Source of the DNA: an uncultured Candidatus Saccharibacteria bacterium
GTDB taxonomy: Bacteria; Patescibacteriota; Saccharimonadia; Saccharimonadales; Saccharimonadaceae
DNA: 64,000 bases
Direction of reading: 5' to 3'
NCBI GenBank assembly: GCA_938018005.1
Contig: CALIJG010000019.1
Coordinates: 161,868 to 225,867, forward strand
How positions within the stretch are numbered: the stretch's first letter is position 1; every line of letters starts with the position of its first letter. The position numbers were made by a program, and so were the translations under genes. Below the pieces are notes generated by a model, which saw only the letters and a program-made list of their open reading frames with translations, did not search any database and was not told the DNA's origin. This document shows positions 50,900 through 59,128 of the stretch, piece by piece.

Positions 50900-51311
50900 G
50901 CCACCTCGGGCAGTACTTTGCGGCTCATACACGCGTGACAGAGACGGACTTTTGTGGGCCTATGATGAGCTTATTGCAACTAGCTGCCAGGTTTTATCGC
51001 CACGACGGATGCTGTTTGATAATAATGCAGCATTTGTGCGAGACGCTGCAGAGCAAGGTATATCGCCACAAGCGATCGAAGACTGGCATTTATCAGCAAT
51101 TCGTCAAGCGGATTTTGTAATGCTTCATGCTCCAGATGGCTATGTTGGGCTGAGCGCAGCAATGGAAATTGGCTTTGCTACGGCCCAAGACTGTCCAGTT
51201 TTTTCACGCACAGCACCGCAAGACATTGCCTTACGTGGGTTGGTGAAGGTTGTACCGAGTGTGTATGATGCCCTACGGGCAGCACATCTCCGAAGAATGA
51301 GTCAGGGGTAA
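50874..51311 (+). CDS. Nucleoside 2-deoxyribosyltransferase-like protein
   Basis: The 145-residue product has the family fold markers: AVLCGSYTRDRDGLLWAYDEL at the start and ADFVMLHAPDGYVGLSAAMEIGFATA in the second half, where the Glu matches the catalytic nucleophile. Such enzymes swap bases on deoxyribonucleosides or hydrolyse nucleotides. ATGs at 50874 and 50880 are both possible. The overlap with the HTH-Nudix gene points to a joint role in nucleotide salvage. Confidence 0.75.
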   Translation: MNMTQQNFEPPRAVLCGSYTRDRDGLLWAYDELIATSCQVLSPRRMLFDNNAAFVRDAAEQGISPQAIEDWHLSAIRQADFVMLHAPDGYVGLSAAMEIGFATAQDCPVFSRTAPQDIALRGLVKVVPSVYDALRAAHLRRMSQG

Positions 51312-51365
51312 TGCGTACAGAATAAGAACGTATACCATGTTTATGTTATATCAGTAATAAAGTGG

Positions 51366-51378
51366 TATAATCATACGC
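51366..51378 (+). promoter_or_regulatory. Leaderless promoter of the methyltransferase-nitrilase fusion
   Basis: TATAAT at 51366-51371 ends 7 nt before the ATG at 51379. Confidence 0.75.
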
Positions 51379-53160
51379 ATGAAGAAGCATATGATATATA
51401 ACCATATTCCTGATTTTTGTCTCTTCGGCTTCGGCTTTGCTGCTTTAGCAGTAGCGTGGACGTGGCCAGGGACAGTAGTGATTGCCAGCGAATGGTGGCT
51501 GGTAGGTGCTGCTTGCATTGTTGTGGCTGTGTTTATAATGCATGCAACGATGCGCGCTTTGCGCCGAGCTGCAACCTCAACTAACCCGCTTGATGAGCCA
51601 AGCGAGCTGCTCACCACGGGGCCGTTCAATTTCTCGCGCAATCCACTCTATCTTGCATATATCTTGGCGGTACTTGGTTGCGCGTTGGTGAGCGGCTCAT
51701 GGCTGGCGCTGCTGTGCCCAGTGGTGTGCTTTGGCGTGCTAAACTGGCTGATTATTCCAATCGAAGAGCACGCCATCCATCACGTCTTTGACGAGCGTTA
51801 CGAGTGGTACTGCCGACGGGTGCGGCGCTGGCTTGTAGTGCCTATGGCGTGCAAGCACATGAAATCTATGCGCTTTATGACAATACGGCGAGCGGCTCGG
51901 CCATATATTTTTGCGGCGATATCTGGCATTGTTGTGGCAGGAACGGCTTTTGCCCCACATTGGCTTCTGCAGCTACCAGTATTTTTTGCATTGGCATTGC
52001 TATTTATAGCAGTGCGACGACTGTCGGGCGTTCATCTTTATGGCGTTGGTGCTTGTTTCATGCTGGCATGGCTCTTACCAACGACCTATTGGTATTACTA
52101 CTTTATGTCGCCCGGCGTGGCATTTGGTGCAAGTGTTGGATGGGCACTTTTGCAGGCTAATCTATTTTGGATTATAGCTCTGCGTCGGTATATTCGGACA
52201 TACGGTGCTGTAGTGCTCTTTGTTATTGCATGGTGCACATTGACGTATATACGAACTCATGCACCAGTGGTAGAGGATTGGTGGATTCCTCATCTTGGCT
52301 ATAGCGTGTGGCGTAATGACGGTATCACTGCGTGGAGTGCCTATGGCGGCGAAGCAGTGCTCGAAGCGATTGTATTACTCTGTGGCGCGAGTATAGCGTG
52401 GCTAATAGTGCATGCTCGTATGAGCGTATGGATACGTATGAGCTGCGGGCTTGTTGTACTCGTGGCGATAGCAAATAGTATTGCTGTGCATATGCCAGCC
52501 AAGCCACTCCCTCCAGTGATTGCACTTCAAAAGATGACACGTGGCGGCGTTGATATACCCGCTACTAAGGCTGATGTGAATGACCTTATACATCTGACAA
52601 AGCGCGCAATTGCACAGTACCAATATCCTCATGCGACAATCGTCTGGCCAGAAAATTCTATCCCACCTGCGCTGCACGCAACAATTGCAGCCTTTGCACA
52701 AAAAGAATCGGTCAACATTGTCTACCACACGACAGAGAAAGACGATACAAGAATATACAAAAAAGTCGTACTGGTAGATCAGTCTGGTCGCAGTATACTA
52801 ACAAATTACAAAGCGCATCTTGCGCCAGATGAATCAATTGGCACAGCGCGTTATTCACGCGTAATTGCTACGCATAATGCTACGAAAGTTACGGCATATG
52901 TTTGCTATGACATACACTACCCAGATATTGTTGAGCGGCTCAAGGGGAGTGACGTTGCCTATATTCCACTGAGTGATCCTGAGTATGGCTATCTGCAAAA
53001 GCAATTTCACGCAGCAGATAGTGTTATTCATGCTAGGCAGGCACAAACAGCCGTTGTTTTGGCGGGTACAGATGGGCCAACCATGATTATTAATAGCAAC
53101 GGTATCATCGTTGATCGCTTGACGGGGAATGCTGCTGGATTCGTTGGATATAGCAAATAA
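51379..53160 (+). CDS. Fusion of isoprenylcysteine-methyltransferase-like and Lnt/nitrilase-like domains
   Basis: Residues about 1-155 form a four-helix membrane domain ending in FNFSRNPLYLAYILAVLGCAL and EEHAIHHVFDERYEWYCRRVRRWL, the signature of the PEMT/ICMT methyltransferase superfamily. Six or more helices follow (about 165-375), then a carbon-nitrogen hydrolase domain with Glu in WPENSIP, Lys in NYKAHLAPDE and Cys in VCYDIHYPDI as the catalytic triad. The second half is thus built like apolipoprotein N-acyltransferase Lnt. One frame covers 593 residues with no sign of a frameshift. It may modify lipoproteins or lipids at the membrane. The combination is unusual. Confidence 0.8.
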   Translation: MKKHMIYNHIPDFCLFGFGFAALAVAWTWPGTVVIASEWWLVGAACIVVAVFIMHATMRALRRAATSTNPLDEPSELLTTGPFNFSRNPLYLAYILAVLGCALVSGSWLALLCPVVCFGVLNWLIIPIEEHAIHHVFDERYEWYCRRVRRWLVVPMACKHMKSMRFMTIRRAARPYIFAAISGIVVAGTAFAPHWLLQLPVFFALALLFIAVRRLSGVHLYGVGACFMLAWLLPTTYWYYYFMSPGVAFGASVGWALLQANLFWIIALRRYIRTYGAVVLFVIAWCTLTYIRTHAPVVEDWWIPHLGYSVWRNDGITAWSAYGGEAVLEAIVLLCGASIAWLIVHARMSVWIRMSCGLVVLVAIANSIAVHMPAKPLPPVIALQKMTRGGVDIPATKADVNDLIHLTKRAIAQYQYPHATIVWPENSIPPALHATIAAFAQKESVNIVYHTTEKDDTRIYKKVVLVDQSGRSILTNYKAHLAPDESIGTARYSRVIATHNATKVTAYVCYDIHYPDIVERLKGSDVAYIPLSDPEYGYLQKQFHAADSVIHARQAQTAVVLAGTDGPTMIINSNGIIVDRLTGNAAGFVGYSK

Positions 53161-53316
53161 GAGCAGGTGCTTTGTGCGGCGTACAATAGTTTGAAGTGAG
53201 TCGCGTATCTTTCTTACTGGTAAATAGAGATAAGGCATGCCGTGTTGGCGGTGAGGTGCTCATAATAATCTATAGTGTGATGAGAGATACGTATGCCATC
53301 TTCAAGAATCTACTGC

Positions 53317-53329
53317 TATACTAGACACT
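53317..53329 (+). promoter_or_regulatory. Leaderless promoter of the 232-aa membrane protein
   Basis: TATACT at 53317-53322 ends 7 nt before the ATG at 53330. Confidence 0.7.
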
Positions 53330-54028
53330 ATGAATGTTATTGCACTTGCATTTGGCCTTGGCGTGGCTGGGTTTGATGTGTTTGGCGCAGTGCTGGTTGT
53401 GCTGCTAGTGGCAAGCAAGCTGCCCAAGCAAAAAATTGCTACGTTTGCGCTCATCGTCTTAGTGGGGACGGTCACTGCTGGTGTAGCGGCATCGCTCCTG
53501 CTTGGCGGCAGTGCCGAGTTATTTGCCCAGGCACTCCATCGTGTACCAGCTTGTGTGTGGGTAGGCGCAGAAGGTGCGGCAAGTATGGGGCTGCTTGGCT
53601 GGGTGGCAGCTCGCTTACACAGGCATATAAAATCGGATAAGAAACCACAGGAGTCGCAGGATAGCCGGGTTTTGCAATGGCTGAGGCGTAGCATTGTGCT
53701 TGGTGGCATTATCTATGCGGCTAGTGCCTTTACTGATCCATCATTCCTCGCAGTGATTGCTATAACGAGCCGCGAGCAGTCACTGCTCGTCGTTATCATG
53801 GCGCACGTCGTGTGGTTGCTTGTCAGTCAGGGGTTATTCTTTGGCCTTGTTATCGCGATTATGTGCGATAGACACCAGCCTCTCATAGCCTGGTTCGAGC
53901 GGGTGCGAGCCCGATACAGCACGCTCATTCGCTCGAGCATTACAGTGGTCATCGTGCTGTGCGGGCTTACTCTGCTTGCAGATATGGCAACCTTCTTGCT
54001 GAGTGGTCACTGGCTACTGCCTGAGTAG
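53330..54028 (+). CDS. Integral membrane protein, 232 aa, unknown
   Basis: There are about six hydrophobic helices (near 4-26, 38-60, 78-95, 120-142, 145-170 and 198-222) separated by a basic loop (RLHRHIKSDKKPQESQDSR). The layout recalls GAP/LysE-like small exporters, but no diagnostic motif is seen. It has its own promoter, and the DUF1697 gene follows with its own promoter too. Confidence 0.7.
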   Translation: MNVIALAFGLGVAGFDVFGAVLVVLLVASKLPKQKIATFALIVLVGTVTAGVAASLLLGGSAELFAQALHRVPACVWVGAEGAASMGLLGWVAARLHRHIKSDKKPQESQDSRVLQWLRRSIVLGGIIYAASAFTDPSFLAVIAITSREQSLLVVIMAHVVWLLVSQGLFFGLVIAIMCDRHQPLIAWFERVRARYSTLIRSSITVVIVLCGLTLLADMATFLLSGHWLLPE

Positions 54029-54076
54029 TGGGTGGTAACTATCACCCAGCAACATGACACTCGCCGTGTATCCTTG

Positions 54077-54088
54077 TATAATAGCACT
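54077..54088 (+). promoter_or_regulatory. Leaderless promoter of the DUF1697 gene
   Basis: TATAAT at 54077-54082 ends 6 nt before the ATG at 54089. Confidence 0.75.
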
Positions 54089-54667
54089 ATGCACACGCTA
54101 TACCACACCACAGCAAAACCAATGCGCTACGCACTACTCCTCCGGGGCATTAATGTTGGCGGCAAGCATAAGGTGAGTATGGATCGCCTGAAGGCGGACT
54201 TGATGGAGCTGGGCTTTCGCAGCGTCGTCTCGTATATCAATAGCGGCAATCTGTTTTTTGATAGCAGCGAGCCGGAGGAAGTGATCCAGCGCACCCTAGC
54301 GCGTTACTTTGATGCGACCTATGACTTCCCAGTGCCGTTTATCATCATCAGCGCTGCCACGCTCCGGCAAGAGGTGGCTCAACTACCGAGCTGGTGGCAG
54401 GACGATACGGCCTATCGACGTGATGCGCTGTTTTATTTACCAGAGGCGGACACGGCAGCTATCGAGGCAGAAACGGCTACTTGGGCGAACGATCGCGAGC
54501 AGCTCCATTTTGGGCGTACGGCGTTCTTTTATTGTAATCACAATCAGGCCGATTATCTTACATCAAACTACCATAAAAAGCTACTCAAAGCCCGGTTTTA
54601 TAAGCAGCTCACGATCCGTAATGGCAAAACCTTCCAGAAGATAATCGAGCTAACGGTGGGGGATTGA
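54089..54667 (+). CDS. DUF1697 family protein
   Basis: The 192-residue product contains the DUF1697 signature YALLLRGINVGGKHKVSMDRLKADLMELGF then VVSYINSGNLFFDS, and FYCNHNQADYLTSNYHKKLL later. The family function is unknown. The frame is open 19 codons upstream, but the TATAAT box selects the ATG at 54089. Its stop overlaps the next ATG (TGATG), so the following gene is coupled. Confidence 0.88.
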   Translation: MHTLYHTTAKPMRYALLLRGINVGGKHKVSMDRLKADLMELGFRSVVSYINSGNLFFDSSEPEEVIQRTLARYFDATYDFPVPFIIISAATLRQEVAQLPSWWQDDTAYRRDALFYLPEADTAAIEAETATWANDREQLHFGRTAFFYCNHNQADYLTSNYHKKLLKARFYKQLTIRNGKTFQKIIELTVGD

Positions 54668-55137
54668 TGAATATTTACGCCTATCAACGCCCGCTTGGGC
54701 CTATTGCCGACGACGAGGCTTTGCGCCAGCAATTTATTGCAGTGTATGATGCCAAGACGCACCAGCAGGTCGTGCGCTTTTGCCATGCGTATGGTCATCG
54801 GTTACACGAGCTCACCAGCCACACCTTCCCATATAACAGTGACATTGCTGACGCGTATGCTGGTATGGAGCAGTGGCTTGCCGGCGAGGCGAACTACCAT
54901 GCGGCCCGCACCGCAAGCTTTCAGATTGGCCGCCAGGCGCGCTCTACAACCGACCGAGTAGCGGAGCGTTTCTTGCGCACTATGGCGCAGCTCATGGCGA
55001 GCCCGCATGTGAAATATCACGGGCTGTGGGCAAGCGACTTTGCCATCACCCTTATCAACACTATGCACCCAAACGACGAAGCAGCAGTGCGCAACGAACG
55101 TATAGCACAGATACAACTTTTGAAAAGCATTAACTAA
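54667..55137 (+). CDS. Putative Imm5-like protein
   Basis: The 156-residue helical protein has the pattern IADAYAGMEQWLAGEANYHAARTASFQIGRQARSTTDRVAERFLRTMAQLMASPHVKYHGLWASDFAI in consecutive segments. This resembles the Imm5-type putative immunity proteins (Ala-rich helices with HV..H). No toxin gene is adjacent. It is coupled to the DUF1697 gene by a TGATG overlap. The assignment is tentative. Confidence 0.5.
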   Translation: MNIYAYQRPLGPIADDEALRQQFIAVYDAKTHQQVVRFCHAYGHRLHELTSHTFPYNSDIADAYAGMEQWLAGEANYHAARTASFQIGRQARSTTDRVAERFLRTMAQLMASPHVKYHGLWASDFAITLINTMHPNDEAAVRNERIAQIQLLKSIN

Positions 55138-55228
55138 ATTTTAAATATAAATGCGTGTATAAAGGTACGTTTAATATGGTAGTATAACCTGCGGCTCGTG
55201 AGCAATTGAGCTAGCTACACAACTTCGC

Positions 55229-55240
55229 TATACTAAAGGT
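55229..55240 (+). promoter_or_regulatory. Leaderless promoter of the UDG-like gene
   Basis: TATACT at 55229-55234 ends 6 nt before the ATG at 55241. Confidence 0.75.
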
Positions 55241-55831
55241 ATGACAAATGCGCAATCACAGCCGCTCCTCTACCAGCACATTTGTGCCGACCCAATGAAC
55301 GCTGATTTTACGGCGCAGGGTTGGCCGCCGGTCTATAGCGCCTCGGCCAGCTCGCGCATCATCATTGTTGGCCAGGCGCCGGGCCGTATTGCTCAGGAGA
55401 CCCGCATGCCGTGGAACGATGCCAGTGGCCGCCTCTTGCGGCAGTGGCTTGGCGTGAGCGATGAGCAGTTTTACAACCCCGATCTCTTTGCGCTTATTCC
55501 AATGGATTTTTACTATCCTGGCAAGGGTGCGCATGGCGACTTGCCACCACGCAAGGAATTTGCTGAAAAGTGGCATCCAAAGCTGCTGGCTCGCATGCCG
55601 GAAGTGCGCCTAACGATTCTGGTTGGTGCCTATGCGCAGAAGTACTATCTTGCCCGTCAGGCAGAGAAGAACTTAACAGAAACAGTGGCGCATTTTGTGC
55701 ACTATTTGCCAGAGTATTTTCCACTGGTGCACCCCTCGCCGCTGACTGCTCGCTGGCGAGCACGTAACCCATGGTTTGAGGCGGAGGTTGTGCCGGTGCT
55801 GCGGCAGAGGGTTTGCCAAGCTTTAGAGTAA
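55241..55831 (+). CDS. Uracil-DNA glycosylase-superfamily protein
   Basis: The 196-residue protein has motif A VGQAPGRIAQETRMPWNDASGRLLRQWLG and the C-terminal motif PLVHPSPLTARWRARNPWF, both typical of the broad UDG superfamily and close to proteins annotated as uracil-DNA glycosylase family in many bacteria. It probably excises damaged bases or acts on nucleic acids. The iron-sulfur cysteines of families 4 and 5 are not evident. Confidence 0.85.
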   Translation: MTNAQSQPLLYQHICADPMNADFTAQGWPPVYSASASSRIIIVGQAPGRIAQETRMPWNDASGRLLRQWLGVSDEQFYNPDLFALIPMDFYYPGKGAHGDLPPRKEFAEKWHPKLLARMPEVRLTILVGAYAQKYYLARQAEKNLTETVAHFVHYLPEYFPLVHPSPLTARWRARNPWFEAEVVPVLRQRVCQALE

Positions 55832-55986
55832 GTATGAGGGTGTAGTGAGTACTGCCGGGTAACGGCTTGACCTTATTTCGTATCCACATAGAACATACCA
55901 TGGATATTATTCGAACAAGATAAAAACTAATACGACAGAGTCGTACAATAGTACGCAAAACACTTCTCACACCCACAAAAGTATGG

Positions 55987-55999
55987 TATAACCAAGTGT
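55987..55999 (+). promoter_or_regulatory. Leaderless promoter of the nucleotidyltransferase-like gene
   Basis: TATAAC at 55987-55992 ends 7 nt before the ATG at 56000. Confidence 0.55.
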
Positions 56000-56833
56000 A
56001 TGAGACGATCCCCAGAAACAACCCTAGACAATTCATATTTCACATTAGTTGCAGCAGACTTTCACAATCGGATGGAAGACGTGGGAGATGCTCGCTATAC
56101 TGTGGTTGGCGGGATCGGTTTACACGCAGTGACTCATGCCGAGAAGATCGATTGGGATGATCATGTGGTGCGGATTGGTAATATCTACCTGCCGCGGCGG
56201 CGTGAGAGCAATGGCACGGTGCGAGATCTCGATACATTAGTGCATACAACAGGTACAGTAGCAGCATATCGAGATGAGATGAAAGATGCGCTGGGTGGAC
56301 TGCTTGTCCCTTCGGTATTTGGCCTTAGGCCATATGGCACTCCACTAATGAATACACTCAAAGGTTTGAGCCATTTCACTGGTGATCGCTATCTTAAAGA
56401 GGGTAACGGGGGTGAAAAGGAACTTTACTGGCGTCTTGCTGGCAGCGAAACGAAGATTCCACTTGAAAGCCTTGATCCTTGGCGTGTCGAACAAGACGGC
56501 CAAACAGTTTGTACCATCCCTGGCCCCGTTGCTCAGCTCGGTGCGTATATGAATCGATCGATTACTGGCATGCGCAAAAAGGATGAAAGGAAACTAACAG
56601 GGCTCATTAACGTTGTTATGCCGAACAGCAAGATCAGCGATATCCCAAAGGAATATCGCGAGCAATTTTTTGCCTTTCTTGAGCAAGCAGAGAAGGTCAA
56701 GCGGGCGCGAAAACTTGGTTTAACTGCACTCAAAGCGCGCCTCTTGAAGCGTCTTGAAGAGGAAAAATGGGCTGTTAAGCTTGCTCAAGGTGAGCACGAT
56801 GGTTTGTTTCGGCTATTTACCGGCAAGCAGTAG
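56000..56833 (+). CDS. Hypothetical protein, possibly nucleotidyltransferase fold
   Basis: The 277-residue product has YTVVGGIGLHAVTHAEKI followed about 30 residues later by GTVRDLDTLVHTT. This spacing is like the GG...DxD pattern of nucleotidyltransferase-fold proteins. The rest is unrecognised; the C-terminal part (about 200-260) is basic and helical. No partner gene suggests a toxin-antitoxin role. Confidence in the fold is low, but the gene looks real. Confidence 0.65.
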   Translation: MRRSPETTLDNSYFTLVAADFHNRMEDVGDARYTVVGGIGLHAVTHAEKIDWDDHVVRIGNIYLPRRRESNGTVRDLDTLVHTTGTVAAYRDEMKDALGGLLVPSVFGLRPYGTPLMNTLKGLSHFTGDRYLKEGNGGEKELYWRLAGSETKIPLESLDPWRVEQDGQTVCTIPGPVAQLGAYMNRSITGMRKKDERKLTGLINVVMPNSKISDIPKEYREQFFAFLEQAEKVKRARKLGLTALKARLLKRLEEEKWAVKLAQGEHDGLFRLFTGKQ

Positions 56834-56841
56834 CTTCGCGC

Positions 56842-56854
56842 TATAATAGAAAGT
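56842..56854 (+). promoter_or_regulatory. Leaderless promoter of uvrC
   Basis: TATAAT at 56842-56847 ends 7 nt before the ATG at 56855. Confidence 0.75.
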
Positions 56855-58492
56855 ATGAACGCCGCCCTCTACGCCAAGCTCAAAACACTGCCTCGCAGCC
56901 CGGGGGTGTACTTTCATAAGTCGGCCAGCGGGGAGGTGATTTATGTGGGCAAGGCGGCGGTGCTGCGCAACCGGGTGCGGCAGTATTTTCAGGATTCGCG
57001 TGGGCGGGATAACAAGACTATGGCGCTGGTGGCGGAGATCCACGATACGGATTGGATCGAGACCGAGAGCGAGGTGGACGCCCTCTTTCTGGAAAGCGAG
57101 ATGATCAAGCGCTACATGCCGCGCTACAATGTGCTGCTGCGTGATGATAAATCGCAGACCTTCGTGCGGATCGACATGAAGAGCCAGTGGCCAGTGGTGA
57201 GCTTGACGCGCAACCCGGCGGACGATGGCGCTGACTATTACGGCCCCTTCTACAACGGCTTTGCGCTTAAAAAAGCCCTGCGCCACCTGCGGCCAATCTT
57301 CCCGTACCTGACGCGTGAGCGCCGGCCTGGGCAATCAAAGCTGGACGAAGATTTGGGCCTGAGCCCCAAAATCAGCGACGGCTCGCAGGTCTACAAAGCC
57401 AACCTACGCACGCTGATTAGCTACATCAAAGGCAACCGCAAAGCAATCGCCGCCGAGCTTGAGCGCGATATGAAGACAGCCGCTGGGCTGCACGAATTTG
57501 AGCGGGCGGCCCAGCTGCGCAACAAGCTCCGCGCCATGCAGGAGTTGCAGCGCCGGGTGATGTTTGGTGATAAGGAATTTTTGGCTATTAGCAAGGACCG
57601 GGCCTTGGCGGACTTGACCACGCTGCTGGGGCTCGCCGGCGAACCAACCCGTATCGAAGGCTACGATATCAGCCACATGAGCGGCCGCCAAGTGGTAGCG
57701 AGCATGGTCGTGTTTCGCAATGGCGTCAGTGACCGGGCCGAGTACCGCAAGTTTAAAGTGAGCGAAAAAAACGACGACACTGGTAATATGCATGATGTCA
57801 TCTTTCGCCGCCTCAGTGAGCGCCATATCAAGGGCTGGGGCACGCCGAGCCTGCTCCTGATTGACGGTGGCAAAGGCCAGCTAGCGGCAGCAATTGCAGC
57901 TCGTGACGCGCGTGGGGTGCGTATGCCGATCATCAGCATTGCCAAGCGCGAGGAAGAAATCTTGGTGCACAAAACTGGCTCGCAGGTGGGACTAGCGTAT
58001 ATTCACCAGCTGCAGGCCGAGCGCTCGAGTGGTATTACCGTCTACGAGGATGGCGATGTCTACGTGATTAATCTCCACCCGGGGCAGCGCAACGCTGGTG
58101 CGCACTCCAAGAATTTGCGGGGTAGTGCCGCGGTGTATGAGCCAGAGGCGCCCCATACTGCTTCTATCGTACATGAACAGCCAGCTAGTAGTACCGGCCG
58201 GGTGGCCACTCCGCCCCTTGCAGCCAGTGACATTACCAAGCTCTTCCAGCGGATCCGTGACGAGTCGCACCGCTTTGCCGTCAGCTACCACACAGCCCTG
58301 CAGCGCAAAGCTGGCGTCAAAAGCGCGCTCGATGGCATCCCTGGCGTTGGCCCCAAAACCAAGCAGAAGCTACTGCGGCAGTTTGGCAGTGTGCGCGGTA
58401 TCATGCGCGCCAGCCAAGCAGAGCTAGCAGCGGTGGTGGGGGAGGCGCGTGCGGTGCAGATTCGGCAGGGCCTGGCAGTCGATCAGAAATGA
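56855..58492 (+). CDS. uvrC: Excinuclease ABC subunit C
   Basis: UvrC makes both incisions in nucleotide excision repair. The GIY-YIG domain is at the N terminus (SPGVYFHKSASGEVIYVGKAAVLRNRVRQYF). A UVR motif follows (HEFERAAQLRNKLRAMQEL), then the RNase H-like nuclease (IEGYDISHMSGRQVVASMVVF and LLLIDGGKGQLAAA) and helix-hairpin-helix motifs (IPGVGPKTKQKLLRQFGS). Two oddities: the Cys cluster that normally follows the GIY-YIG domain is absent (the segment reads FPYLTRERRPGQSKLDEDLG), and about 65 extra residues lie between EEEILVHKTG and FQRIRDESHRFAVSYH. The product is 545 residues. Confidence 0.95.
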   Translation: MNAALYAKLKTLPRSPGVYFHKSASGEVIYVGKAAVLRNRVRQYFQDSRGRDNKTMALVAEIHDTDWIETESEVDALFLESEMIKRYMPRYNVLLRDDKSQTFVRIDMKSQWPVVSLTRNPADDGADYYGPFYNGFALKKALRHLRPIFPYLTRERRPGQSKLDEDLGLSPKISDGSQVYKANLRTLISYIKGNRKAIAAELERDMKTAAGLHEFERAAQLRNKLRAMQELQRRVMFGDKEFLAISKDRALADLTTLLGLAGEPTRIEGYDISHMSGRQVVASMVVFRNGVSDRAEYRKFKVSEKNDDTGNMHDVIFRRLSERHIKGWGTPSLLLIDGGKGQLAAAIAARDARGVRMPIISIAKREEEILVHKTGSQVGLAYIHQLQAERSSGITVYEDGDVYVINLHPGQRNAGAHSKNLRGSAAVYEPEAPHTASIVHEQPASSTGRVATPPLAASDITKLFQRIRDESHRFAVSYHTALQRKAGVKSALDGIPGVGPKTKQKLLRQFGSVRGIMRASQAELAAVVGEARAVQIRQGLAVDQK

Positions 58493-58549
58493 ATGGCTAC
58501 CTCATTATAAAAGCCAGCATGGATACTATACAGATATGCAACCACATGC

Positions 58550-58561
58550 TATAGTATTGGC
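58550..58561 (+). promoter_or_regulatory. Leaderless promoter of the 169-aa gene
   Basis: TATAGT at 58550-58555 ends 6 nt before the ATG at 58562. Confidence 0.6.
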
Positions 58562-59071
58562 ATGGAAAATCTCAAGACTACCGATGAAATTGATTCAATA
58601 GCAGCACTCACAAGCGAGCACGAACGGCAATGTAAGGCCGATGCATCCCTTGTCTTTTGTGATGAGCTAGCTCAGCAACGCTGGCGCGACCTGCGCAGGC
58701 GCTGTCAGCAGCAAGAGTTTGATGCACAGGCCGCTGCCGATGGGTATCAACGCTATGTGTACGCGACCCAAACCAATGCAGCAATGGATTTTGCTGCTGA
58801 TGTTGCAAAGGATATACAGAGAGGCCTGCACGAAGCAGGGCTCCGTAGCTCGGATAATGAGAAATCCGCGGCTGCGCTGCTGACTCCAGAGCTTGTCCGT
58901 AGTGTGTTGGCAGATGTATTGGAGTATCGGCGCTATAGTGACATCGATCCTGAGACGTGCTACATGGGCCTTGATATGCTCGCACTTGCTGACTGGAAGT
59001 ATAGCGAAGAGCTTCACGCAGCATTAGACCGGCTCGCTGCCGAAGAAACTACCGAACGCATAGCATCATAA
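58562..59071 (+). CDS. Hypothetical helical protein, 169 aa
   Basis: No family is recognised. It is soluble, charged and mostly helical, with three Cys and many Ala/Glu/Asp (AAADGYQRYVYATQTNAAM in the middle). It has its own promoter and ends before the convergent lipid kinase gene. Function unknown. Confidence 0.7.
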   Translation: MENLKTTDEIDSIAALTSEHERQCKADASLVFCDELAQQRWRDLRRRCQQQEFDAQAAADGYQRYVYATQTNAAMDFAADVAKDIQRGLHEAGLRSSDNEKSAAALLTPELVRSVLADVLEYRRYSDIDPETCYMGLDMLALADWKYSEELHAALDRLAAEETTERIAS

Positions 59072-59128
59072 CTAATAGAATACTATAACCTAGCAAACTT
59101 GCTGATGCATACCAAACGTAGTTAGTGA

